From Elymus sibiricus (Eukaryota; Streptophyta; Magnoliopsida; Poales; Poaceae), in contig CM077676.1 in the NCBI GenBank assembly GCA_039707655.1, forward strand, positions 432,117,379 to 432,181,378: a stretch of DNA of 64,000 bases, read 5' to 3'. Both the position numbers and the translations under genes were made by a program. This document shows, one piece after another, positions 20,162 to 32,485 of the stretch. The notes under the pieces were generated by a model, which was given only the letters and a program-made list of their open reading frames with translations, ran no database searches and had not been told where the DNA came from. Each line of letters begins with the position of its first letter. Position 1 is the stretch's first letter.

Positions 20162-23138
20162 AATTCCCGCTTGTCCTCGAGTAGGTAAATGATAAAAGAA
20201 ATAATTTATGAAGTATGAATGCTAGCATAGTGCATAAGTTTGATCAATGATAATTTCAATCACTTTTTCTATTATCATAACATCAACTCTTTCTCATAAA
20301 ACTCATCATGATAAGGTAGCAATCAATTCACATGTTATGGTTTAAACAGTGCATTCTCTTGAAACTTAACAACCTATGTTCTTTGTCACCAAACAATTGC
20401 AATTCAACTTATTCAACAAAGTCTAAGTAAGAGCTCCACATACTCAATTATCATATAGTCTTCTATGATTCTAGTACTCAAAGCATATTTTTAGAACAAA
20501 TGGCATCCATCGAACACAGAGAAAGATAGGGGCTTAATGTTTCGCCTCCCAACTTATTTTTCATAGAGATAATTATCAACAATAATAATTCATGATCAAA
20601 TATATTTGACTGGCCATATGTGCCTGGATCTTTCCCCACCACATGATGCTTGCCAACTAGAGAATAATTAAGGTTGAAATGAGAAGTAATACTATTGACT
20701 CTTGCATAAAAGTAAATACATAAAGTAAAATATAGGCCCTTCACAGAGGGAAGCAGAGGTTGTCATGCGCTTTTTATTTTTGGATGCACAAGCCCTTAAT
20801 GCAAAGGAACGTCACATTATATTGCCCCTTGTGATAGCAACCTTTATTATGCAGTCCGTCGCTTTTATTTCTTTACCATCACAAGTTCGTACAACGCTTA
20901 TTTTCCCTTGCAATAAAGGATCATACATATTTTAGGAGCAATTTTTATTGCTTTTTGCACCGATGACAACTTACTTGAAGGATCTTATTCAACCCATAGG
21001 TAGATATGGTGGACACTCATGGGAAGAAACTGGGTTTAAGGGTTTTTGGATGCACAAGTAGTATCTCTACTTAGTACGAATTTTTGGCTAGCAAAAGATC
21101 CTAAGCAAGCACCACATGTTGGAGGATCCATAACAATATAACTTCTATGCAAATATACCCAAACATAACTCATTACGTTGTCTTCCTTGTCCAACTTCAA
21201 CTAATTTGCTCAAGTTTGAAAATAATTAATGGGTATTCACAATCATAAAAGATGTCCAAGATAATATATTTATATGTGAAAGTTCTCTTCCTTATAATCA
21301 TTCATGAATTGATTGTATGACCAATATTGTGATTGTCAAGCTTCAATAGATTTCACTTTCTAACCCAAATGTGAAACTACTACTAGACATGATACAAGCA
21401 TATGAAGCACACATAATTTCAACTTGATGATATTCAATTCATTCAACAATTTACTCATAGGATATAAGTGAAGAACAAGAATAAATGACAAACTACTCCA
21501 AAAAGATATAAGTGAAGACCAAATGAGTAGTTAAGTAAATAGGTAGCTATGTGAGGACTCTCTCTCATTTAAAATTTCAGATCTTGATAATTTTATTAAA
21601 ACAGTAAAGAAAACAAAATAAAATGACATTCCAAGAATAGCACATCTCATGTGAAGAAGCAAAAACTTAGGCTCAACCAAGACTAACCGATAATTGTTGA
21701 TGAAGAAAGGTGGGATGCCAACCGGGGCATCCCCAAGCTTAGTTGCTTGAGACTTCTTGAAATATTAATTTGGGATGCCTTGGGAATCCCCAAGCTTGAG
21801 CTCTTGTGTCTCTTTAATTCCTCTCATATCATGACTTCTCCTAAATCTTAAAAACTTCATCCACACAAAACTCAATAAGAATTCGTGAGATAAGTTAGTA
21901 TAAATCAACTCAAAACCTTAACATTCTCTACTGTAACAAATCACTAAAATTATAATTAAACATTGCATACTAAATGCCTCTGCATATTTAATACTCCTAT
22001 CCACAAATAGAAACATTAAACAAGCAAACATATGCAAACAATGCAACTATAACAGCAATCTGCCAAAACAGAATAGTCTGTAAAGGGGGATTTAAAATTC
22101 ATACTTACCTAACTCCAAAAATTCTGAAAAATTACCACGTGACAGAGAACTCATGCATTCTTACTGTGTAAAAATTTCAGATTTTTATCATGTTCTGACT
22201 ATTCAGGAACATTCTGAACATAACAGAAAACTTTCTGTTTTCAAACAGCAACACATAAACTTGCAAACGGAGCATGGTAAAGGCTATAATTGGGATTTTA
22301 TTGAACTAAAAGATACAAAACATGATTATTGATACCAGTAAGCAAATCTCAACAAAACAAAATGACACTCCAAGCAAAAAACATATCATGTGACGAATAA
22401 AAATATAGCTCCAAGTAAGGTTACAGATAATGTTGAAGACGAAAGAGGGGATGCCTTCCGGGGCATCCCCAAGCTTAGACGCTTGAGTATTCCTTGAGTA
22501 TTTCCTTGGGGTGCCTTGGGCATCCCCAAGATTAGGGTCTTGACACTCCTTATTCTCCTCATATCGATATCTCATCCAAAACTTGAAAACTTCAATCACA
22601 TAAAACTTAACGGAACTTGTGAGATAGGTTAGTATGATAAAAATAAATCATCCACTTAGGTACTATCAAGACAAGATTCATAATTGTTATCACATAATTC
22701 CTACTGTAGTCTATCATTTCCACAATTTATATCTCATAATATAAGCTATGGAAACACTAAAACAAGCAAACTATGCACCGAAAACAGAATCTGTCAAAAA
22801 CAGAACAGCATGTAGTGAGCGATTTAAAAACCATACTTCTGTACCTCCAAAAATTCTGAAAAATTATTACAACGTAATTTATTTTTAAACCAATACTGTG
22901 TAAAAATTTCAGAATTTTCTCACGTTCCATTACAGAATAGAAATTCCAGCACTGGACGCAAAAGTTTCTGTTTTTGCACAGAATCAAATCAACAAGCGTC
23001 CACACTATCCCAAAGGCTTTACTTGGCACATTATTGAAAGAAAACATATAAAACATGATTAATACAGTAGATTAATCATGTGAGCACATAAAAACAGTAG
23101 GTAGAAACATTGGGTTGTCTCCCAACAAGTGATTTTCT
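20162..23138 (-). other. Internal region of the minus-strand element without a gene
   Basis: AT-rich DNA without a supportable coding region. It contains CATCCCCAAGCTT copies (near 21728-21740 and 22464-22476) as the minus-strand forms of the polypurine motif, each next to a short GGGATGCC/GGCATCCC hairpin. Confidence 0.65.
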
Positions 23139-24074
23139 TTAATGCCTTTTAGCTAGGCATGATGATTTCAATGATGCTCGCATAAAAGTAACGAATTGAA
23201 AAGTAACGAGAGCATCATGAAGCATATGACTTGCACATTTAAGCCTAACCCACTTCCTATGCATAGAGATTTTGTGAGCAAACAATTTATGAGAGCAAGA
23301 ATCAACTAGCATAGGAAGGCAAAACAAGCATGACTTCAAAACTTTCAACACATAGAGAGGAAACTTGATATTATTGCAATATGTAAAAGCATATGTTCCT
23401 CTCTCATAGTAATTTTCAGTAGCATCATGAATGAATTCAACAATATAGCTATCACATAAAGCATTCTTTTCATGGCCCACAAGCATAGAAAATTTATTAC
23501 TCTCCACATAAGCAAAAAATTTCTCATTCATAATAGTGGGAGCAAACTCAACAAAATAACTATCATGAGATACTTGATTGACATAATCCAATTGAAAATT
23601 AAAATCATGATGACAAGTTTCATAGTTATCATTATTTTTTATAACATACATGTCATCACAATAATCATCATAGATAGCAACTTTGTTGTCATAATCAATT
23701 GAAACCTCTTCCAAAATAGTGAAATCATCTTTAAATAAAGTTGTGACCTCTCCAAATCCACTTTTATCAATATAATCATAATAAATAGGAGGCATGCTTT
23801 CATCATAATAAATTTTCTCATCAAAACTTGGGGGACTAAAAATATCATCTTCATCAAATATAGCATCCCCAAGCTTGTGGCTTTGCATATCATTAGCATC
23901 ATGGATATTCATAGAATTCATACTAACAACATTGCAATCATGCTCATCATTCAAAGATTTTATGCCAAACATTTTATCGAATTCTTCTTCTATTAATTGA
24001 GCACAATTTTCCTATCCATCATTTTCAAGAAAGACATTATAAAGACGAATAATATGAGGCAACCTCAATTCCAT
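23139..24074 (-). pseudogene. Homologue of the 659-1516 ORF, one early stop
   Basis: From ATG 24072-24074 a frame runs about 311 codons to the stop at 23139-23141. It is broken by TAG at 24012-24014; the part from the ATG at 23972 downward (277 codons) is open. It matches the plus-strand ORF at 659-1516 in order and content: EHDCN, ANDMQ.HKLGD, DKSGFGEV, DSYIVEF, NYYERG, LFAHKISMHRKWVRLK and HMLHDAL. The protein is acidic and Asp/Tyr-rich with no known domain. The HKLGD stretch is encoded by the AAGCTTGGGGATG motif itself. Function unknown. Confidence 0.75.
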
Positions 24075-24171
24075 TTTTTTGTAGTTTTCTTTAATAAACC
24101 AAACTAGTGATAAAACAAGAAACTAAAATATTCAATTGCAAGATCTAAAGATATACCTTCAAGCACTCACC

Positions 24172-24189
24172 TCCCCGGCAACGGCGACA
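24172..24189 (-). other. Primer-binding site, tRNA-Asp type with one mismatch
   Basis: The minus strand reads TGTCGCCGTTGCCGGGGA, one base different from the tRNA-Asp complement, ten bases inside the 5' LTR. Confidence 0.7.
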
Positions 24190-24199
24190 GAAAAGAGCT

Positions 24200-25877
24200 T
24201 GATGTCTACTACACAACTTATTCTTGTAGACTCGTGTTGGGCCTCCAAGCGCAGAGTTTTGTAGCACAGTAGCAATTTTCCCTCAAGTGGATGACCTAAG
24301 GTTTATCAATCCGTGGGAGGCGTAGGATGAATATGGTCTCTGTCAAACAACCCTGCAATCAAATACAAGAAATCTCTTATGTCCCCAACACACCCAATAC
24401 AATGGCAAATTGTATAGGTGCACTAGTTCGGCGAAGAGATGGCGATACAAGTGTAGTATGGATAGTAGATATAGGTTTTTGTAATCTGAAATTAAAAAAA
24501 CAGCAAGGTAGCAAGTGATAAAACGGAGCACAAACGGTATTGCAATGCTTAGAAACAAGGCCTAGGCTTCATACTTTCACTAGTGCAATCTCTCAACAAT
24601 GCTAACATAATTGGATCATATAACAATCCCTCAACGTGCAACAAAGAATCACTCCAAAGTTCCTATTAGCGGAGAACATAAGATAGAAATTGTTGTAGGG
24701 TACGAAACCACCTCAAAGTTATCTTTTCCGATCAATCTATTGAGCCATCCCTATAAGTGTCACAAACAGCACTAGAGTTCGTACTAAAATAACACCATAT
24801 GATACACATCAACCAACTCTAATGTCACCTAGATACTCCAATGTCACCACAAGTATCCGTGAGTTGATTATACGATATGCATCAAACAACTTCATAATCA
24901 TAATATTCAATCCACACAAAGAACTTCAAGGAGCACCCCAAAGTTTCTATCGGAGAAAAGATAATGAAAACGTGCATCAACCCCTATGCATAGATTACCC
25001 CAATGTCACCTCGGGAATCCGCGAGTTGAGTGCCAAAACATATATCAAGTGAATCAATATAATACCCCATTGTCACCACGGGTATTCATATAAAAGACAT
25101 ACATCAAGTGTTCTCAAATCTGAAATATTCAATCCGACAATAACGAAACCTCAAAGGGAAAAGATTCGATTCATCACAACAAAGATAGAGAGGGAAGAAA
25201 CACCATATGATCAAACTATATTAAGAAAGCTCGCGATACATCAAGATCATGCCATATCAAGAACACGAGAGAGAGAGAGATCAAACACATAGCTACTAGT
25301 ACATACCCCTAGCCTCGAGGATGAACTACTCCCTCCTCGTCATGGAGACCGCCGGGATGATGAAGATGGCCTCCGGTGATGATTCCCCCCTCCGGCAGGG
25401 TGCCGGAAAAGGGCTCCAGATGAGATCTCCTTGGTACAGAGGCTTGCGGTGGCGTAAAAACTCATCTAGGTTAACTTTCGGGGGTTTCTGAATATATAGG
25501 ATTTTTCAGCGTTGGAATCACGCAAAGAGGTGCCACAGGGGGCCCACGAGGCACCAGGGCGCGCCTAGTGGGGTGGCGCGCCCAGGTGGCTTGTGGGGCC
25601 CCTGTGGCTCTTCTGCTGCTCCCCCGAAGCTTCCTGGGTCAGTTTCCTTCCAGAAAAAATCGTCAAAAAGTTTCGCTGCATTTGGACTTCATTTGATATG
25701 GATTTTTTGGAAAACCAAAAACAAGCAGAAAACAGCAACTGGCACTGGGCACTAGGTCAATATGTTAGTCCATGAAAATCATATAAAATCCATATAAAAG
25801 TGCACCAAAATCATACAAAACTATAATAAACATGGCATGAATACTTCATAAATTATAGATACGTTGGCGACGTATCA
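24200..25877 (-). repeat. 5' LTR of the minus-strand Athila-like element
   Basis: 1678 bp, TGATGTCTACT...GGCGACGTATCA on the plus strand, nearly identical to 18466-20147. Confidence 0.93.
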
Positions 25878-28173
25878 GGTACCAAGCCGGCGGCTAGGGT
25901 ACGAAAACACCCTTACTTTTTTCGGGGTTGTCTATCGATATCTAAACATTTTTATGATAACCACTGTCATCTTTATATCAAGGGAAGGATATTCTCATTA
26001 AAAACAATTTGTCATTTTAGAAAATAAAAAAAACATTTGATCAATGGAAGTGTTAACTTTTCGTTTTTGTATCTAATAAAAAAACAACAGTGTCCCACTA
26101 GTTAATTAGATTGGTTTGAACAACAACTCTTGCACCAAGAGCAACATCGAAAGATCGTTTTGTCTAGTATGTTATTATGCTTATCACAAGTTCAACATAA
26201 TCCATACTACTTGCTTCACATGTGGAATATCTTGAATTGTTCTAGTAATGTTATTACTATAATTTAACATTTGGCTATTCAGGTTGGATTACAGGATTAT
26301 TTACCAGCGAGTCACCCCCCAACCCATAAAATGACTAAAGTGCATCACAACTGAACATTGAAATGTTTAAATGAAATTAAGGCAAGTCCTTAAAATGCAA
26401 CAGACATATAAAATATGAACACTTTCATGGCATCATGTGACTCTTGATGCCTTTCCATCTTCTGTTTCTATTAACTAAATTGAACTAAGACCAATTAATC
26501 TCTAGTATGGCAATAAACTAAGAAATTGTCTAATCTTAGGAAACAATTGGAATTGAGTTTTTAGGCTGAAAATGAGAAACAACTGTCAGTTAGAACTTGA
26601 CTAGTCACCATAGAGTAGGAGGTGACAAAGGATCATGAGCGAGGAAAGACATTGCATGAGTGTGGTATCATGAGTCTACATCATGGAGCGTTGGAACGGG
26701 ACCAAGGCGACATCTTAACACGATCGCGTGTATTTGCCTGGATTGGCAACGATATATATGGTTGACTTCAAGCGTGAAAAAAACACTAGGCAAACATATA
26801 TGCATTGTTGCATGTGTACTATGTTTCGGCAATTGGTGGACTTGTAAATTGATGGGCTAGTCTATGTAGCTCAGGCCAATCTAAATCATATGCCCCGGCT
26901 AGGCTTTTAGAGCTTAGATTTTGAAAAAATTACTGATGCAGCCGTGCAAGATAGCAAACACTCATTGGGTTAGACCTGAGCTACATCATAGGTTTGCCTT
27001 GGGCCCTCTTCCAATCAGAACCACATGTTTGAGGGGGTCAGCTGGTCACATGGCCATATAGTCGAGTGTCCTGTTCAGATATATTCTTTGTTTTTGTTAG
27101 GTTGATAAAAAAAATTCCACTCCATGTGCCTTTGCCACATCATGATTTCTTGCTAGGTGGCACTTTTGTTTTCCACTCTACGCCGCCTCTCCGCCTCATG
27201 GTTTCTTGTCCTTTTTATGTTTGGTTTCTTTTTTCTTAATTTGATTCTATTCAATTCGGTTCTTAGTGCAGACGAGATTGGAGCATTTGGTTAGAGAGAG
27301 TAGGTGTGCGTACACAAGTATTTGAGATAGATTATCAGTACGATACGAGAAAATTAGGATACATTAAACTCTCATGTTTATACTAAATTATTTTACTTTT
27401 TTTGTTGTTTCAGCATTTATAAATATCAATATTACATTTTGCTAAACATTTAATTAAAGTTATTTCTAAACATTTTGCGGGATAACTAAAATTTAAGATG
27501 GATAAGAGGTAAAACAGAATAACCCTCATTTCATTTTCTTTCCATGTTATTGTGTGTGTTTGTATGTGTTCATAGTCACTTAGTTTCTTTTAAATATCTA
27601 GCTAGAGGGTTCTCTGGGATAAGAATCTAACAAATATCTTGAGAAATGTATATGTTTATATGTAACTAGATCATGTTTATGTATCTTGAGAATCAAGGTG
27701 TACAAGATATCTAGAACTAGTTCCTTCTCGAAATCGTGTCGACAATTGTCATTTCTTGGTTCTATCATTATCAAAATATGCTCTTGTAAGGTTCAATAAT
27801 AACTAACCGATGAGGCGATGCATATGCATGATCTCAAAATGAAAACTTGTAACACATAATGGGAATTTTGAGCCTGGTCTTTGGTTGGTGACCAAAACCA
27901 ACCATGCCCAAATTTACGGCCCTTTGTTCCACTAGAAGACTCCTCAATCAACTTCACAAATGTAGCCATTATTCTAATAACTGCCAATCTTTACTACTCG
28001 ATGCACTAATTTGTACCTACGTGATCACGCATACGAGAAGAAGGATCCTTTGTTTTTATGACATCTTTTTAGCAAGTGGATATGTGAAACATACATTGCA
28101 CTTTCACCTAAATCAGATTGTATCAATCATTTCAGTCCCATAAATAAAAACAGTTTCCGAACTAAGGGAGGAA

Positions 28174-28196
28174 CCCCCCCCCCCCCCCCCCCCCCC
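28174..28196 (+). repeat. C23 homopolymer
   Basis: An uninterrupted run of 23 C. It may be real or an assembly or base-calling artefact. Confidence 0.7.
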
Positions 28197-28610
28197 ATCT
28201 AGTTCGAATGGAACTAGTTCACATGGCACTTCATAATGCAAGTTTTATTCAACCCAATTCCGGCATAGGGAACAGGGAATTTGCCTTTGCATTCCAAAAT
28301 AAAGATGCATGAATTCCAAGATAAAAATTAGTTGGATCGATACCTTAGGAATTGGTACCTTGCCATAGCGCCTTCCGGAAGGTCAGATTCGTATGTCCCC
28401 AACCCGCATGTCGGTCAAGAAAAAAATATATTCTCCAACCTAAGGGAGGAATTCTAAAAATAGCAAGGCAGTATTTCCTATCGTCCAGTCAAGGGTTTGG
28501 AAGAAAGCAGATCAAACAAGCGAATTGATCAATTCCTTTGTGTCTATTTGCCTGACCAACCATGGCCATGATGCCTGGTCATTACACCTGTGCAGCGAAG
28601 AATGACTCCT

Positions 28611-28663
28611 GAATCCTGATGTATATCTTTCGCAACAACAAAAAAAAGAATCCTGATGTATAT
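28611..28663 (+). mobile_element. Minute LINE-like insertion with 16-bp duplication
   Basis: GAATCCTGATGTATAT occurs at 28611-28626 and again at 28648-28663. Between the copies are 21 bases, CTTTCGC...AAAAAAA, ending in A's. The first bases match the 3' end of the LINE at 11910-12908. Confidence 0.6.
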
Positions 28664-29542
28664 GTACATATGTACAGATGTGGCAGTTGGTTGAAAGGAC
28701 TAGCATGGTGAAGAAATGCCATTATAGATAAGAGTTTTATTGTTCAATTAATGGTTAATGCACCAAGTGGATACCCCACATTGCTGTTGCTGTGTGTGAG
28801 CAATCAGTCCTCCGGGCTGTGATTTTAATCTGCACACCTTCGGTGTGGGGTTGTGATTTGGTAGTACCATATTCAGAAGTGGTCACTAGTCAATTGATTT
28901 AAAGGATACATTAAGGTTGTGGAACAACTCGAACAGTCCATTTCAGGTCGTTGTTTGGATGGCATCTGTGATGCTAGTTGAGAATCACATGGATTCTCTA
29001 ACTTCTAGATTCAGCAACTAGTCCGGGAGCGAGACTGTTCCTACTTCCTACTCATCAACTCATGATCGCACCCTTACTCTCCTAGGCCAATATGTATGGA
29101 GTACCAAGCACAACTCCAAAGACACCTCGGATTATTTGGCAAAGCAAACAAGCAAGCGACAGCATGGACGGACGACGGCATGAAAACAGACGAGACATGG
29201 TTCTTCTGCGGTAGGCATCAACGAGGAGGGCCAAGCGGAGCAAGGACAGTCAGAGCAGCATGCAGAGCCGGTTCTTTGCCCGCGCCGCTGCCTGTCACCT
29301 CGTGGGTCGCGCACCCTCGTCGACGGTCCACCTCCGCCTCCAGCGGGCGAGTCAGCGGCAAGAGTACAAAAGGCGCCAACGTTTTAAACATGCACCATTT
29401 TGCTTTTCATTTCCTCTACTCGGTTGCTTCACAATGCAGAAAGCGTGTCCCTCTAGGGAAAGCGCCTCCGGATTCTGTGCATTGGTCGTCAGCTGGTTAA
29501 ACCCGATGCAGTGGACGATCGGTAAATAGGCAAGTTTTGTAG

Positions 29543-29860
29543 GGTCATGGGAACAACTATATCTGGCACTTCAGGTGAAGCCCAAGGACGACCCGGCCGG
29601 CCCAAGCGAGATACGAAGCCCAACCCACTTAACACAGAGGCGCTGATCGTGGTCCAGGAACTGAAGATATAGGCGCGACTCATCTTCGTGGAGGGGCATC
29701 GAAGAACTGAAGACTGAACCGGCCGCCGTTGGGCGTTTCCCCTCTCCCACCCCCTGGCTCTCGATTCCCCGATCCCCTTCTTGCTGCTACTACCTGTATC
29801 TTGTATCCCAGATTCATAGCGATTGAGTGAACAATATATCCTAGATCGAGGTTCGTATCA
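29543..29860 (+). repeat. 5' LTR, 318 bp
   Basis: GGTCATGGGAAC...TTCGTATCA, where the first base would be T in an intact copy. It is nearly identical to 33582-33899. Confidence 0.88.
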
Positions 29861-29862
29861 TT

Positions 29863-29876
29863 TGGTAATCAGAGCC
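29863..29876 (+). other. Primer-binding site, tRNA-Met type with an inserted A
   Basis: TGGTAATCAGAGCC is TGGTATCAGAGCC, the usual initiator-tRNA-Met primer site, with one extra A, two bases inside the LTR. Confidence 0.65.
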
Positions 29877-30013
29877 ACCAAAATCACCACCCCGCTCACT
29901 GCCTTCCACCTATTCGACGGAATTTCCGAGCCACCATTTTCCCCGAAAATTTCCACTTCCAATGAGGAATCGCAACCCTGGACGCTTCCCCCACGCGCAG
30001 CCTCAAGCAGATC

Positions 30014-32485
30014 ATGGCGGAGCTTGATCTGCAGCAGCAGATGGTGGAGGCTGCTAAGGAGCGCAGCGACATCGCCAAGGCGTTGCTCGCAATTCAGTCG
30101 TCGTTGGACAAGATGGAGCCTATGGTGTCCCGGATGGAGCACGTCCTAGCCTCGGTTGCACCGGCCATCAATGCCGGCGTGCATAAGGCGGTGGAGCAGC
30201 CCACCGAGATCGCCCACGACACGGCGCCCGCCTCCACGCCGACCGCGATTTCGGCGGCATCTACTCCCATTGTCGCGTCGGTCCCTGCTGCAACGGCGTC
30301 GGCTTCATCAGCGACGAACTCGCTCATCCTCCCTGCAACCGGTGGCTGTTTCCCCAGGGCGCACACCACCTGTTTGACCACTGGTCTCGACCCTGACACC
30401 GGCCATATCCATTTCGCCGAGGTGCCCCTCCTCGTGATGGACAAGTTCCTGACCGGTCCGGCGCATGGGGAGCTCTCCTACTTCGGGCTCCCGCCCTTTG
30501 TGGGCATACTCTCGGCTGTTCGACCTCTTGAGGAGGCCGTGCACACACCATTTCGTCCTCCAGATTTGTGGAATTCTAGGGGACGACCACCTGGACCTGC
30601 CCCAGTACCGAAGCCACCGTGGCTACTGCTTGGTACAACGCATATGTTCGAGGAAATACCTGCTACGATTGTTATGGCAAAGAGACAGTCTCAGGATATT
30701 GCTATGGGGGAATTTATTCAGCCAATTTTCTCTCATGGCAATGCATGGGAGTTGCAGCATGTTTCTTGGTCGTCATTCCTCTTATACCAAACTGAAGCGC
30801 AGCAGACTGGAGTACTGTACTGTCGCCGACATGAGCAGGTGAAGCATGGCAGAGAACATTGTAGTTTTCAGGTGCTGCGATCACCTTGGCCGCCACCTAG
30901 GCAAGAAGGCTTGCAGAATCCTTTGACTGAGAGTGCTTGTAGTCTGAAGGGCATCCCTATTGCAGTTCTGATTGTGACTTGTTCAAGTGAAGTAATGGCT
31001 AAATACCACATTACATGCAGTCACGTGGGAGTATTATGGGGCTATTTGTGCCATGAGCTTCAGAGCAAGGAAATTCTAGTAAAGAGAGCATATTGGCATC
31101 TGATTGCGGAAGTACGTTTGGAAGCACTGAAGTTTTCATGGCTGCCACCTCAAGTGGTGCTGTACTGTAGTGGCGCAAGTGCTTCTTTATATGGTTCTGG
31201 CTATTTTACATGTGGAGTGGCCTTGCCAATTCAAGCCCCTATTCTCTACCCTTCTGGATTGGTTGAATTGCAAATTGTCTGGCTCTTGGTCGTACAACAT
31301 TCTGATGGTGGTAAAATGTTCCAACAACCACTATATGCAGCTTCTGCACTTGATGGATCTCATCATTTTCCATGGGTCATAGCTTGGTTGTCGGGTGACT
31401 TCCTTTCTTGCTCAAGCTTGGTTGATGATCAGTTTCGTAGTGTCCTGTTTGTGCCGGTGTTCAGACTTGGAATTTCTTTGCAAATGCATGCTACGTGTTT
31501 AGTCCAGCACGTGTCTCCGGGGTCAGTTCTGCACTTATTCTGGAATGAGGCTGCACCCAGCTCTGTGATAACAATTTTCCTGGATGGTGGACATCAATTA
31601 GAAGATAAATCTCTGCAGCCTATGCTCGCACTGAGCAATTTTTCTCCGAACCGCCCGTCGCCCAGTGTTGTCTACCTCGACCCCGACGGTCCCCTACTAC
31701 ACTGCACGCCAACTGCACAAACAGGGCATGACATTCATCTTGTGGTTGAGAGGATGAACCTGCTCCTGCCACCATTGCGGAAGGGAATCGAGCATCAACC
31801 TGACATTCATCTTGGTCCATGTCGACAGCTAATCAGTGAAGTCCGTGAGGAAGTGTTCTTGTTGCAGCCCAAGCTTCCACGGTCTCCGTTGCTAATCTGT
31901 AGAGTGGTGGCAGTGCAGAACCCAGTTTACACTATGATTAATCTATGTGTCAGCTTCATATATGGCTTGCAGTTGCAACTGGGTAGTGACACCATCAGCA
32001 ACATGGAGGTTTTCCTGGAATATGTATACCACAAGTGCTTTATTTTTCAGTCTTCAGCGGGTCTCAAGTTTGATGTGGATTTCAGGGGCTATTTGACAAC
32101 CGTACTAGTTGACAACAACACTCTATCCTGTAGTGTGCTTTGTCTCAGTTCTGCCTATGCAAGCCATGGAAACAACAGTACGATACAATCTGACAGTGCA
32201 CTGCTCCAGTGGGAGATCGCTTGGTTTTCTTGGATGGGCACCTTGCATCCTGAACTCTTGTGGTGCATTCTTGGGCAGGAAAATCGTGGGAAGGATGGGG
32301 CGCATATGACATGGAATGTTGGTGGTTTGGCATCTACTGTCCTCAATACCCAGTGCTCTGTTTCTGCATATCATGATGCCTTGGCGATCAATGCACCGGT
32401 GGTTTCCTCTCGAAGATCACCAGTGCACTTGCGAACCAGTTTTTTTTGGTCGTGCTGCTTCTTTGGGATCCGAGTGACTTCGTAA
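30014..32485 (+). CDS. Long ORF of unknown function in the young LTR element
   Basis: An 823-codon open frame starting at ATG 30014, about 150 bases inside the 5' LTR. Residues 1-60 ([20 protein letters not shown], then [17 protein letters not shown]) could form a coiled coil of the kind that opens many Gypsy gag proteins, followed by an Ala/Thr/Pro linker to about 110. After that I recognise nothing: no CCHC knuckle, no D(S/T)G protease, no (Y/F).DD. The later part is unusually rich in Cys, Trp and His and contains the phrase [10 protein letters not shown], echoed as [11 protein letters not shown] in the second ORF. A frame this long is very unlikely by chance (roughly 1e-17 under equal base use), so it descends from coding DNA or is under selection. 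It overlaps the next ORF by 40 bases in another frame. Confidence 0.55.
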   Translation: MAELDLQQQMVEAAKERSDIAKALLAIQSSLDKMEPMVSRMEHVLASVAPAINAGVHKAVEQPTEIAHDTAPASTPTAISAASTPIVASVPAATASASSATNSLILPATGGCFPRAHTTCLTTGLDPDTGHIHFAEVPLLVMDKFLTGPAHGELSYFGLPPFVGILSAVRPLEEAVHTPFRPPDLWNSRGRPPGPAPVPKPPWLLLGTTHMFEEIPATIVMAKRQSQDIAMGEFIQPIFSHGNAWELQHVSWSSFLLYQTEAQQTGVLYCRRHEQVKHGREHCSFQVLRSPWPPPRQEGLQNPLTESACSLKGIPIAVLIVTCSSEVMAKYHITCSHVGVLWGYLCHELQSKEILVKRAYWHLIAEVRLEALKFSWLPPQVVLYCSGASASLYGSGYFTCGVALPIQAPILYPSGLVELQIVWLLVVQHSDGGKMFQQPLYAASALDGSHHFPWVIAWLSGDFLSCSSLVDDQFRSVLFVPVFRLGISLQMHATCLVQHVSPGSVLHLFWNEAAPSSVITIFLDGGHQLEDKSLQPMLALSNFSPNRPSPSVVYLDPDGPLLHCTPTAQTGHDIHLVVERMNLLLPPLRKGIEHQPDIHLGPCRQLISEVREEVFLLQPKLPRSPLLICRVVAVQNPVYTMINLCVSFIYGLQLQLGSDTISNMEVFLEYVYHKCFIFQSSAGLKFDVDFRGYLTTVLVDNNTLSCSVLCLSSAYASHGNNSTIQSDSALLQWEIAWFSWMGTLHPELLWCILGQENRGKDGAHMTWNVGGLASTVLNTQCSVSAYHDALAINAPVVSSRRSPVHLRTSFFWSCCFFGIRVTS

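Larger units (their letters stand above)
18466..25877 (-). mobile_element. Complete Athila-like non-autonomous LTR retrotransposon
   Basis: 7412 bp on the minus strand with LTRs at 18466-20147 and 24200-25877 and a perfect GGTAC duplication (18461-18465, 25878-25882). The primer site (24172-24189), internal ORF and polypurine tract lie in the expected order. The internal region lacks gag-pol but carries an ORF homologous to that of the first element and the same polypurine-motif hairpins. The LTRs look almost identical, so it is a young insertion. The same LTR family occurs as a solo LTR at 40052-41730. Confidence 0.93.
25883..29542. other. AT-rich DNA with no supportable gene
   Basis: About 3.6 kb between two LTR elements. 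It contains an inverted repeat (26866-26884 with 26964-26983), a run of 23 C at 28174-28196 and a tiny retroposon footprint at 28611-28663. 29190-29350 is GC-richer, but I could not recognise any protein in its open frames. Confidence 0.45.

Noticed and set aside
29096..29529. Two overlapping frames of 134 and 89 codons before the young LTR element
   Set aside because: GC-rich composition explains them; no recognisable domain, splice pattern or conserved motif.
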